Shown piece by piece: positions 1 to 7,849 of a stretch of DNA of 64,000 bases (position 1 is its first letter; every line of letters starts with the position of its first letter). Made by a program: the position numbers and the translations under genes. The notes under the pieces were generated by a model. That model did no database searches, was not told the origin of the DNA, and saw nothing but the letters and a program-made list of their open reading frames with translations. Where the stretch lies: contig SUXS01000003.1 in assembly GCA_015060865.1 (NCBI GenBank), forward strand, positions 111,297-175,296. The letters run 5' to 3'. Origin of the DNA: Bacteroidales bacterium. GTDB taxonomy: Bacteria; Bacteroidota; Bacteroidia; Bacteroidales; Bacteroidaceae.

Positions 1-4
1 CACT

Positions 5-2965
5 ATGCATACATCACGCTACTCACTCACCACACTGCTACTCATGATTGCCCTGACAGCATGGGGCGGAACCCGCTACAACCTTTCCCTGGACTGGAAA
101 TACCGAATAGGCGACTACCCCGGAACCGAAGCGACGAAATACTCCGAGAAAGGGTGGCAATCCATCTCGCTGCCTCGCGCCTTCAACGAGGATGAGGCTT
201 ACCGCTTGGCCATCGACGAGCTTACCGACACCGTGGTGTGGTACCGCAAGCACTTCCGCCTACCCAAGGAGCAGCACAGCAGCAAGGTGTTCGTGGAGTT
301 CGAGGGTGTGCGCCATGGAGCCGACTTCTACCTCAACGGGCATCACCTCGGATACCATGAGAATGGAGTGATGGCCGTGGGACTTGACCTCACGCCCTAC
401 ATCAACCGCAAGGGCGACAACGTGTTGGCCGTGAGGGTCGACAATAGTTGGGAATACCGTGAACGCGCTACCCGCAGCACTTACCAGTGGAACAACAAGA
501 ACTTCAATGCCAACTACGGTGGCATCCCCAAGAACGTATACCTGCACCTCATGGGCGAGGTGTACCAGACACTGCCCCTGTACAGTAACCTACAGACGAC
601 AGGCGTATACGTTTATGCTACAGACTATGACATACCCGCCCGCAAGGCTACTATCCACGTGGAGAGCGAGGTGCGCAACGAGAGTGGCCGGGCACGCACA
701 CTGATGCTCGAGTCGGTGATAGTGGACATGGAGGGCCGTGAGGTGGCACGCATGTCAAGCGCCCCCTTCACCCTACAGGCCGGAGCCACCACCTTGGCCA
801 AGGCACATGCACCGGCCGCGGGGCTCCACTTCTGGAGCTGGGGTTACGGCTACCTATACACGGTGAAGAGCCGTGTGGTAGAGGAGGGTGCAGTACTTGA
901 TGAGGCCACCCTGCGCACGGGCTTCCGCAAGACACGCTTTGCCGAAGGCAAGATATGGCTCAACGACCGCGTGCTGATGATGAAGGGCTTCGCCCAACGC
1001 ACCAGCAATGAGTGGCCCGCCGTGGGCATGAGTGTGCCGGCATGGCTCAGCGACTACTCGAACGGCATGATGGTGCAGGGCAACGCAAACCTCGTGCGGT
1101 GGATGCATGTGACACCATGGAAGCAGGATGTGGAGTCGTGTGACCGCGTGGGCCTCATCCAGGCCATGCCTGCCGGCGATGCCGAAAAGGATCGAGAGGG
1201 GCGCCAGTGGGAGCACCGCGTGGAGCTCATGCGCGATGCCATCATATATAACCGTAACAACCCCAGCATACTCTTCTACGAGTGCGGCAATGAATCGATC
1301 AGTCGGGAGCACATGATAGAGATGAAGCGCGTGCGCGACCTCTACGACCCGCATGGCGGAAGAGCCATCGGTAGCCGCGAGATGCTCGACATCGACGAAG
1401 CCGAGTATGGTGGCGAGATGCTCTACATCAACACCTCGGCCAAGCACCCGATGTGGGCCATGGAGTATTGCCGCGACGAGGGCTTGCGCAAGTATTGGGA
1501 TGCCCAAAGCTATCCCTACCACCCCGAAGGCAAGGGGCCCCTTTATCGTGGCAAGGATGCCAGCGACTACAACCACAACCAGGATCGTATGGCCATAGAA
1601 CATATACGCCGTTGGTACGACTACTGGCGGGTGCGCCCCGGTAGCGGCCGACGTGTGAGCTCCGGGGGCGTGAAGATTATCTTCTCTGACACGAACACTC
1701 ACTTCCGCGGCGAGTCGAACTACCGCACCAGTGGCGTCACCGACGCCATGCGCCTGCCCAAGGACAGCTACTATGCCCATCAGGTGATGTGGAACGGATG
1801 GGTCGACATCGAAGAGCAGGGATGCCATATCATAGGCCATTGGAACTACCCGGAAGGGACGGTCAAAGAGGTATACGTAGTGTCGTCGGCCGACAGTGTG
1901 GCCCTGCTGCTCAATGGCATGCCCGTAGGCAAGGCTAAGCGTGAATATGACTTCCTCTACACCTTCCGTGATGTAGCTTTCGTGCCTGGCACACTACAAG
2001 CCATAGGCTATACCAAGGAGGGGCGTGAAGTATGCACTCACACCCTGTACACGGCTGGTGAGGGAGCATCGTTACGCCTGACGCTGACCACGGACCCCGA
2101 GGGATTCCATGCTGATGGAGTTGACCTCGCCTTGGTAGAGGTGGAGGTGCTCGACAGCGAGGGGCGTCGCTGTCCGCTCGACAACCGCACCATACACTTC
2201 ACGCTGAATGGGGCTGCCCAGTGGCGTGGAGGCATAGCACAGGCTGAGGACAACGGCATACTGGCAACTGACCTCCCCGTGGAGTGTGGTGTCAACCGTG
2301 TACTGGTGCGCAGCACGCGCAAGGCAGGAAGGGTGATGCTGCAGGCCGAGGCCGAGGGTCTTGCTCCCGCCACCATCAGTTGGGAGTCGGTTCCTGTAGT
2401 GAGCAAGCACGGACTAAGCAGCTACATCGCTGCTGATCATCAGCCTAGCCTGTTGCTTCGTGGCGAGACACCACAGGCCCCATCATACACCGACTTCAAG
2501 CGCGACATTGCCGTGGAGAGCATCGTGGCAGGGTCGAACCAAGCCGATGCCGCAAACAGCCGCGACGACAACGAGCTGAGCGAATGGCGCAGCGACGGCA
2601 AGCGCGACAACGGATGGATCACCTACACGCTGGCCGACTCGAGTGTCGTGGACGAGGTAGTCATCAAGCTCTCGGGCTGGCGAAGCCGAAGCTACCCGCT
2701 CGACATCTATGCCGACGGCAAGCGCGTATATAGTGGCGATACCGACCTAAGCCTGGGCTACGTGTTCCTCCCCTTGGAGCCCGTGAAGGCTAAGTGCATC
2801 ACTCTCTCGCTCCGCGGAGCTGCCATAGAGGGCGATGGCTTCGGACAGATCACCGAACTGGCGGGCGGCAATGCCGGAAACCTCGATGGATTCGGTGAAA
2901 AGAGCGGCACATCGGCCAACACGCTACGCATCATTGAGGTTGATTTCTTACAACATATCCCATAA
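5..2965 (+). CDS. Glycoside hydrolase family 2 (beta-galactosidase-like), secreted
   Basis: This 986-aa protein starts with a signal peptide (about residues 1-21). It then shows the GH2 order: sugar-binding jelly roll (about 30-190), immunoglobulin-like domain (about 190-300), TIM barrel (about 305-590), and further Ig-like and discoidin-like C-terminal domains. The likely acid/base is Glu430 in the C-G-N-E-S motif. Glu487 in W-A-M-E-Y is a candidate nucleophile, assigned by position only. Family knowledge points to removal of a beta-linked sugar (galactose or a uronic acid) from a plant polysaccharide outside the cytoplasm. The gene ends 3 bp before a rhamnogalacturonan lyase, so a pectin side-chain substrate is a reasonable inference. 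The first ATG lies 5 bp into the window and is followed directly by the signal peptide, so the gene appears complete, but its promoter is outside the window. Confidence 0.9.
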   Translation: MHTSRYSLTTLLLMIALTAWGGTRYNLSLDWKYRIGDYPGTEATKYSEKGWQSISLPRAFNEDEAYRLAIDELTDTVVWYRKHFRLPKEQHSSKVFVEFEGVRHGADFYLNGHHLGYHENGVMAVGLDLTPYINRKGDNVLAVRVDNSWEYRERATRSTYQWNNKNFNANYGGIPKNVYLHLMGEVYQTLPLYSNLQTTGVYVYATDYDIPARKATIHVESEVRNESGRARTLMLESVIVDMEGREVARMSSAPFTLQAGATTLAKAHAPAAGLHFWSWGYGYLYTVKSRVVEEGAVLDEATLRTGFRKTRFAEGKIWLNDRVLMMKGFAQRTSNEWPAVGMSVPAWLSDYSNGMMVQGNANLVRWMHVTPWKQDVESCDRVGLIQAMPAGDAEKDREGRQWEHRVELMRDAIIYNRNNPSILFYECGNESISREHMIEMKRVRDLYDPHGGRAIGSREMLDIDEAEYGGEMLYINTSAKHPMWAMEYCRDEGLRKYWDAQSYPYHPEGKGPLYRGKDASDYNHNQDRMAIEHIRRWYDYWRVRPGSGRRVSSGGVKIIFSDTNTHFRGESNYRTSGVTDAMRLPKDSYYAHQVMWNGWVDIEEQGCHIIGHWNYPEGTVKEVYVVSSADSVALLLNGMPVGKAKREYDFLYTFRDVAFVPGTLQAIGYTKEGREVCTHTLYTAGEGASLRLTLTTDPEGFHADGVDLALVEVEVLDSEGRRCPLDNRTIHFTLNGAAQWRGGIAQAEDNGILATDLPVECGVNRVLVRSTRKAGRVMLQAEAEGLAPATISWESVPVVSKHGLSSYIAADHQPSLLLRGETPQAPSYTDFKRDIAVESIVAGSNQADAANSRDDNELSEWRSDGKRDNGWITYTLADSSVVDEVVIKLSGWRSRSYPLDIYADGKRVYSGDTDLSLGYVFLPLEPVKAKCITLSLRGAAIEGDGFGQITELAGGNAGNLDGFGEKSGTSANTLRIIEVDFLQHIP

Positions 2966-2968
2966 CCT

Positions 2969-4879
2969 ATGTATCGGATTATTTTCCTTGTCGCTATCCT
3001 ATGGAGCCATGCGGTGCTGCAGGCACAGCCCTCCTACGCAAACACAATAACGACCGAACTGCTGGGACGCGGTGTGTGTGCCGTGAGGCAGAATGACCAT
3101 GAGATATTTGTATCGTGGCGATACCTGCAGACAGATGCAAGCGACATCGCTTTCGATGTATACCGCAATGGAGAAAAGGTAAACGAGAAGCCCATAACCG
3201 ATGTCACATGGTGGGTCGACAAGAACGCTGCCGACAGCCTGTCGTGCTACGAGGTGCGACCTGCCGAGGAGGCCAGCACGGCCGCCATGGGTAGCTATAC
3301 CCTACCGGCCCAACAAGGCATGGGGTGCATCGAGATTCCTCTCGACCTACCGAAAGGAGGCACCACACCCGATGGGCGCCGATACAGCTACACGGCTGGC
3401 GATGCCAGCATAGGCGATGTAGACGGCGACGGTGAATACGAAATCATCCTCAAGTGGGACCCCACCAATGCACACGACAACTCACACGATGGATACACCG
3501 GCAACGTATTGGTAGACTGCTACCGCCTTAGCGGTGAAAAGCTGTGGCGCATAGACCTCGGCCCCAACATACGTGCAGGAGCACACTACACCCAGTTTAT
3601 GGTGTATGACCTCGATGGCGACAACCGGGCCGAAGTGGTGATGCGTACCGCCGACGGCACCATAGACGGGAGGGGACAGGTCATAGGCAACGCCTTTGCC
3701 GACTATAGAATCGTAGGCGATACGGCCGCCATGCGTAGAGCACCAACGACATCGCGCCAACGACGACGCTACCCCACCCCAGCCATGCAGGGACGCATAC
3801 TGGACGAGCGCGAATTCCTGACCCTATTCTCCGGCCTTACAGGAGAGGCAATGTACACGACAGACTACCTGCCGGCACGAGGCAATGCGGCCGACTGGGG
3901 CGACACAAGGGGGAACCGAAGCGACCGATTCCTGGCATGTATAGCCTACCTTGACGGCAAGCACCCGTCGGTAGTGATGTGTAGAGGATATTATACCCGT
4001 AGTGTACTGGCGGCCTTCGACTGGAACGGGAAGGAACTGGTATCACGATGGGTGTTTGACTCGGGACTGCCCGAATGGAGACATTACTCCGGACAAGGGA
4101 ACCACAATCTACGCGTGGGAGATGTAGACGGAGACGGATGCGATGAAATCGTATATGGCTCATGCACCATCGACCACGACGGGAAGGGACTCTACAACAC
4201 TGGACTCGGGCATGGTGATGCCCTGCATATGACTGCTTTCTATCCAGACAGCACCACCCTACAGGTATGGGCCTGCCACGAGAACCGACGTGACGGGTCT
4301 ACGCTACGCGATGCACGCACAGGACGCATCATCCACCAATATCCGTCGCATGAGGATGTGGGACGATGCATGGCTTCGGACATTGACCCCCGCCATCCGG
4401 GAGTGGAGATGTGGAGCCTGGCTTCGGGAGGCATACGTAACCTTGCCGGTGAGGTAGTAGCCTCACGAGTGAGAGGACTATCATGCAATATGGCCATCTG
4501 GTGGGACGGCGACCTGCTGCGCGAACTACTCGACGGAACACGTATCAGCAAATACCAATGGGAAGCTGACAGCTGCCAGGTGTTGACGCAGTTTGAGCTA
4601 TGCGCCCACAACAACAGTACGAAATCAAACCCTTGCCTACAAGCCGATATCATAGGAGACTGGCGCGAAGAGGTGCTCGTACGTACCCGTGACAACAGAG
4701 CACTACACCTATATACCAGCACGATCCCCACACCCTACCGCCTGCACACGTTCCTGCACGACCCGATATACCGCATCAGTATAGCTACCCAGAATGTGGC
4801 CTACAACCAACCGACACACACGGGGTTCTATGTCGGGAGCGATGTGCATGGAGAGTTCCGCGGAACCCATATCCCCTGA
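2969..4879 (+). CDS. Rhamnogalacturonan lyase, PL11 family, single-domain form
   Basis: This 636-aa protein with an N-terminal signal peptide matches the PL11 rhamnogalacturonan lyases (YesW/YesX family). These cleave rhamnosyl-galacturonate bonds of the rhamnogalacturonan-I backbone by beta-elimination, using calcium. Visible family features are an N-terminal fibronectin-like stretch and then the eight-bladed propeller. The propeller carries repeated D-x-D-G-D-G calcium loops (for example V-D-G-D-G-E-Y-E near residue 150) and the segment K-W-D-P-T-N. Length is close to the catalytic core alone, with no extra binding module, unlike the 1135-aa PL11 at 33.3-36.7 kb. It follows the GH2 gene by 3 bp and precedes a rhamnose mutarotase, which makes a three-gene pectin operon likely. 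Confidence 0.93.
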   Translation: MYRIIFLVAILWSHAVLQAQPSYANTITTELLGRGVCAVRQNDHEIFVSWRYLQTDASDIAFDVYRNGEKVNEKPITDVTWWVDKNAADSLSCYEVRPAEEASTAAMGSYTLPAQQGMGCIEIPLDLPKGGTTPDGRRYSYTAGDASIGDVDGDGEYEIILKWDPTNAHDNSHDGYTGNVLVDCYRLSGEKLWRIDLGPNIRAGAHYTQFMVYDLDGDNRAEVVMRTADGTIDGRGQVIGNAFADYRIVGDTAAMRRAPTTSRQRRRYPTPAMQGRILDEREFLTLFSGLTGEAMYTTDYLPARGNAADWGDTRGNRSDRFLACIAYLDGKHPSVVMCRGYYTRSVLAAFDWNGKELVSRWVFDSGLPEWRHYSGQGNHNLRVGDVDGDGCDEIVYGSCTIDHDGKGLYNTGLGHGDALHMTAFYPDSTTLQVWACHENRRDGSTLRDARTGRIIHQYPSHEDVGRCMASDIDPRHPGVEMWSLASGGIRNLAGEVVASRVRGLSCNMAIWWDGDLLRELLDGTRISKYQWEADSCQVLTQFELCAHNNSTKSNPCLQADIIGDWREEVLVRTRDNRALHLYTSTIPTPYRLHTFLHDPIYRISIATQNVAYNQPTHTGFYVGSDVHGEFRGTHIP

Positions 4880-4925
4880 CCTCTTAACACTAAAATAATG
4901 AATATCAACCTAAAACACACGAGAG

Positions 4926-5240
4926 ATGAAAAGAGAAGCTTTCAAAATGTTCCTTAAACCCGGATGTGAAGAAGAGTATCAACGACGTCATGCTGCCATA
5001 TGGCCCGAACTGAAGAAGATGCTGTCGGAGAATGGGGTATATGACTACTCTATCTATTGGGACCGCGACACCAACATTCTCTTTGCTTGTCAGAAAGTAC
5101 GTGGCGAAGGAGGCTCGCAAGATATGGGCGACAATCCTATCGTACAGAAATGGTGGGACTATATGGCCGACATCATGGAGGTAAATCCCGATAATTCGCC
5201 TGTATCTATCCCATTGCCCGAAGTATTCTATATGGAATAG
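4926..5240 (+). CDS. rhaM: L-rhamnose mutarotase
   Basis: The 104-aa protein fits the RhaM/RhaU family in length and motifs. The N-terminal R-H-A-A-I-W-P-E-L segment contains the expected catalytic His. The middle D-Y-S-I-Y-W and the C-terminal tryptophan region (K-W-W-D-Y-M) are also typical. The enzyme interconverts alpha and beta anomers of L-rhamnose in the cytoplasm, feeding rhamnose isomerase. The position 46 bp after the rhamnogalacturonan lyase ties it to use of rhamnose released from pectin. Other rhamnose genes (isomerase, kinase, aldolase) are not in the window. Confidence 0.93.
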   Translation: MKREAFKMFLKPGCEEEYQRRHAAIWPELKKMLSENGVYDYSIYWDRDTNILFACQKVRGEGGSQDMGDNPIVQKWWDYMADIMEVNPDNSPVSIPLPEVFYME

Positions 5241-5330
5241 CTGCCGAAAAGAGGGTTTCTTGCCGCATTTCTTTCGTAATGAGATTTTTTTGAGTAATTT
5301 CGCACTCAAAATAATAATATAAGATAAGAT

Positions 5331-6434
5331 ATGGCATTACAATGTGGTATAGTGGGACTCCCCAACGTGGGCAAGTCGACCCTTTTCAATTGCTTGTCAA
5401 ACGCTAAGGCACAAGCGGCAAACTTCCCTTTCTGTACAATCGAACCTAATGTGGGCGTCATCACGGTGCCCGACGACCGACTCACCAAGTTGGCCGAGCT
5501 GGTGCATCCGGGACGTATCGTACCCACCACTGTGGAGATTGTGGATATCGCCGGTCTTGTGAAGGGTGCGAGCAAGGGCGAGGGATTGGGCAACAAGTTC
5601 TTGGCCAATATCCGTGAGACTGACGCCATCATCCACGTGCTCCGCTGCTTCGACGATGATAATGTGACTCACGTAGATGGTTCCGTAGACCCCGTACGCG
5701 ATAAGGAAATTATCGATGCCGAGCTGCAGATCAAGGACCTTGAGACCATTGAACAGCGCATACAGAAGGTGCAGAAGCAGGCCACCACAGGTGGCGACAA
5801 GCAGGCCAAACTGCAATACGAGGTGCTGTGCAAGTACCGCGACGCATTGGTGCAGGGAAAGTCGGCTCGTAGTGTTTCCTTTGATACTAAGGATGAGCAG
5901 AAAGCTGCCAAGGAGCTTTTCCTCCTGACATCGAAGCCGGTGCTCTACGTTTGCAACGTTGACGAGGGCAGTGCCATCAACGGAAACAAATATGTGGAAC
6001 AGGTACGCGAGGCCATCAAGGAGGAAAATGCCGAACTGCTTATCGTAGCGGCCAAGACCGAGGCCGATATTGCTGAACTGGACACTTACGAAGACCGTCA
6101 GATGTTCCTCGCCGAGGTAGGGCTCGAGGAGTCGGGTGTGGCTCGCCTCATCAAGGCTGCATATGCACTGCTCGATCTTGAGACCTTCATCACTGCCGGT
6201 GAAATGGAGGTGAAGGCATGGACCTACCGCAAGGGTTGGAAGGCTCCGCAGTGTGCCGGTGTCATCCACACCGACTTTGAGAAGGGCTTCATCCGTGCCG
6301 AGGTCATCAAGTATGACGACTACATCAAATACGGCTCCGAGGCTGCCGTGCGAGAGGCAGGAAAGCTCTCAGTAGAAGGCAAGGAGTATATCGTGCAGGA
6401 TGGCGACATCATGCACTTCAGATTTAACGTGTAA
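5331..6434 (+). CDS. ychF: Redox-regulated ATPase YchF (Obg-family)
   Basis: This 367-aa protein is full length for YchF. The Walker A motif G-L-P-N-V-G-K-S-T is at residues 8-16, D-I-A-G is the switch II region, and N-V-D-E replaces the NKxD motif. That replacement explains the family's preference for ATP over GTP. A C-terminal TGS domain ends in the usual D-G-D-I-M-H-F-R-F-N. The family is universal and ribosome-associated and is linked to stress and redox response. It stands alone here between the pectin operon and a repeat-flanked small gene. Confidence 0.97.
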   Translation: MALQCGIVGLPNVGKSTLFNCLSNAKAQAANFPFCTIEPNVGVITVPDDRLTKLAELVHPGRIVPTTVEIVDIAGLVKGASKGEGLGNKFLANIRETDAIIHVLRCFDDDNVTHVDGSVDPVRDKEIIDAELQIKDLETIEQRIQKVQKQATTGGDKQAKLQYEVLCKYRDALVQGKSARSVSFDTKDEQKAAKELFLLTSKPVLYVCNVDEGSAINGNKYVEQVREAIKEENAELLIVAAKTEADIAELDTYEDRQMFLAEVGLEESGVARLIKAAYALLDLETFITAGEMEVKAWTYRKGWKAPQCAGVIHTDFEKGFIRAEVIKYDDYIKYGSEAAVREAGKLSVEGKEYIVQDGDIMHFRFNV

Positions 6435-6468
6435 TCAGTGAGGAATTAGGAGTTAGGAGTTAGGAATT
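6434..6468 (+). repeat. Heptamer-type repeat (TTAGGAG/TTAGGAA units), left of four-helix-bundle gene
   Basis: Immediately after the ychF stop the sequence runs through successive 7-bp units of the form TTAGGAG or TTAGGAA. The complementary form (CTCCTAA / TTCCTAA) reappears at 6826-6845 and 6886-6933, so the gene between is enclosed by inverted copies. Related runs occur at 22455-22545 and 40640-40668. Confidence 0.85.
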
Positions 6469-6840
6469 ATGCATGCGGATAATCCTAAAAATATAGCCAG
6501 GATAAAAAGCAAGAACTTTGCTATTCGTATAGTCAAGCTATATAGTTATCTGCGTGAAACAAAGCAAGAGTTTGTGCTATCCAAACAACTGCTCCGAAGC
6601 GGCACGAGTATCGGTGCTAATGTTGTAGAGGCTTCGTGTGGATTTAGCCGTAAGGACTTCTTGGCAAAAGCATATATTGCATTCAAAGAATGTACAGAAA
6701 CCATCTACTGGCTTGAACTTCTACACGAGACTGAATATCTTACAGATTACGAATTCAACTCCATATACAATGAGGCTGTAGAGTTGTCAAAGATACTCTC
6801 AAGCATCACCAAAACAGTGAAAGAAACTCCTAACTCCTAA
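6469..6840 (+). CDS. Four-helix-bundle protein (S23 / intervening-sequence protein family, TIGR02436)
   Basis: The 123-aa helical protein has the family hallmarks: the N-terminal F-A-I-R-I-V-K-L-Y-x-Y-L helix, L-L-R-S-G-T-S-I-G-A-N-V-x-E-A loop-helix, and the E-C-x-E-T-x-Y-W-L-E-L-L segment. This family was first found in 23S rRNA intervening sequences. Related four-helix bundles (bAvd) accompany diversity-generating retroelements. The biochemical role of stand-alone copies is unknown. Both ends of the gene lie in short heptamer repeats: the start codon follows one array directly, and the last residues (T-P-N-S) and stop are encoded by the inverted array. That suggests a small repeat-bounded cargo unit inserted between ychF and lgt. 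Confidence 0.9.
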   Translation: MHADNPKNIARIKSKNFAIRIVKLYSYLRETKQEFVLSKQLLRSGTSIGANVVEASCGFSRKDFLAKAYIAFKECTETIYWLELLHETEYLTDYEFNSIYNEAVELSKILSSITKTVKETPNS

Positions 6841-6885
6841 TTATAAAACAGCAAATATCAGAGGTCTATGAGAACTTCTATCCGG

Positions 6886-6933
6886 AAGGCAACTCCTAAC
6901 TCCTAACTCCTAACTCCTAATTCCTAATTATAA
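6886..6933 (+). repeat. Heptamer-type repeat (CTCCTAA units), right of four-helix-bundle gene
   Basis: Six or seven 7-bp units of the form AACTCCT / AATTCCT run up to 3 bp before the lgt start codon. They are complementary to the array at 6434-6468. The sequence just before them (GGAAGGCAACTCC) resembles GGATGGCAACTCC at 22505-22517, so a longer shared element is likely. Confidence 0.85.
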
Positions 6934-6935
6934 AC

Positions 6936-7751
6936 ATGATTACTTGGAATCCCCCCCTTGGCATTGGTCCGATACGCTTCTACGCCCTCTTCTGGATGAT
7001 AGGACTTGCAGGAGCCTACTTCGTAGTACAGAAACTCTACAGGGATCAAAAGATAAAGGAAGAGCAGTTTGAGCCTTTGTTCTTCTACTGCTTCTTCGGC
7101 ATCCTCATCGGTTCGCGCTTGGGTCACTGCCTGTTCTACGAACCAGCCTACTATTTGGCCGATTTTCCTCGTTTCATCGAGATGCTCCTGCCTATCCGCT
7201 TCACGGATTCGGGCGTGCGCCTTATCGGTTATCAAGGATTGGCAAGCCATGGCGGCACCTTGGGATTGATGATTGCCCTATGGCTCTATGTGCGCAAGTA
7301 CAAAGTACCCTTGTGGACGGTGCTCGACAATATTGCCATTGCCACACCGGTGACTGCTTGCTGCATCCGCTTGGGCAATCTGATGAACTCCGAGATTATT
7401 GGGCGTCCTACAGGTGGTGACTTCGGATTCATCTTTACCCAAGTCGACATGCTGCCACGTCATCCGGCTCAGCTCTACGAGGCTATCGCCTACGCGCTGT
7501 TCGGACTCATCAGCTGGTACCTCTACAAGCGTATGCCCCGTAAGGTGGGCACAGGATTCTTCTTTGGCTACTGTCTCACCACCATCTTCACCTTCCGCTT
7601 CTTCGTGGAGTTCTTCAAGGAGGTTCAGAGCGACTTCGAGGTAGGCATGCCGCTCGATATGGGTCAGCTCCTCAGCATTCCTTTCATCGTGCTCGGCGTA
7701 TGGTGCATGGTGAAAGGTATAAAATCAAAACAGACTCTAAAAAAATATTAA
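6936..7751 (+). CDS. lgt: Prolipoprotein diacylglyceryl transferase
   Basis: The 271-aa protein has about seven membrane segments. It contains the Lgt signatures H-G-G in A-S-H-G-G-T-L-G, the box [15 protein letters not shown], and H-P-A-Q-L-Y-E. It transfers diacylglycerol from phosphatidylglycerol to the lipobox cysteine of prolipoproteins at the inner membrane, the first step for the lipoproteins elsewhere in this window. The start is 2 bp after the heptamer repeat array, so any ribosome-binding region is within repeat DNA. Confidence 0.97.
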   Translation: MITWNPPLGIGPIRFYALFWMIGLAGAYFVVQKLYRDQKIKEEQFEPLFFYCFFGILIGSRLGHCLFYEPAYYLADFPRFIEMLLPIRFTDSGVRLIGYQGLASHGGTLGLMIALWLYVRKYKVPLWTVLDNIAIATPVTACCIRLGNLMNSEIIGRPTGGDFGFIFTQVDMLPRHPAQLYEAIAYALFGLISWYLYKRMPRKVGTGFFFGYCLTTIFTFRFFVEFFKEVQSDFEVGMPLDMGQLLSIPFIVLGVWCMVKGIKSKQTLKKY

Positions 7752-7849
7752 AGAGATTAAACTCTACCATTCATTGGCTGTCAGATAAAAAGTGTCGTCG
7801 TACACTATCAACTGACGAGAAACAATAAAATCAAAAATATCAATACGGA

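Noticed and set aside
6886..6933. Heptamer arrays as telomere-like or CRISPR repeats
   Set aside because: They are short, occur at several places in inverted pairs, and have no spacers.
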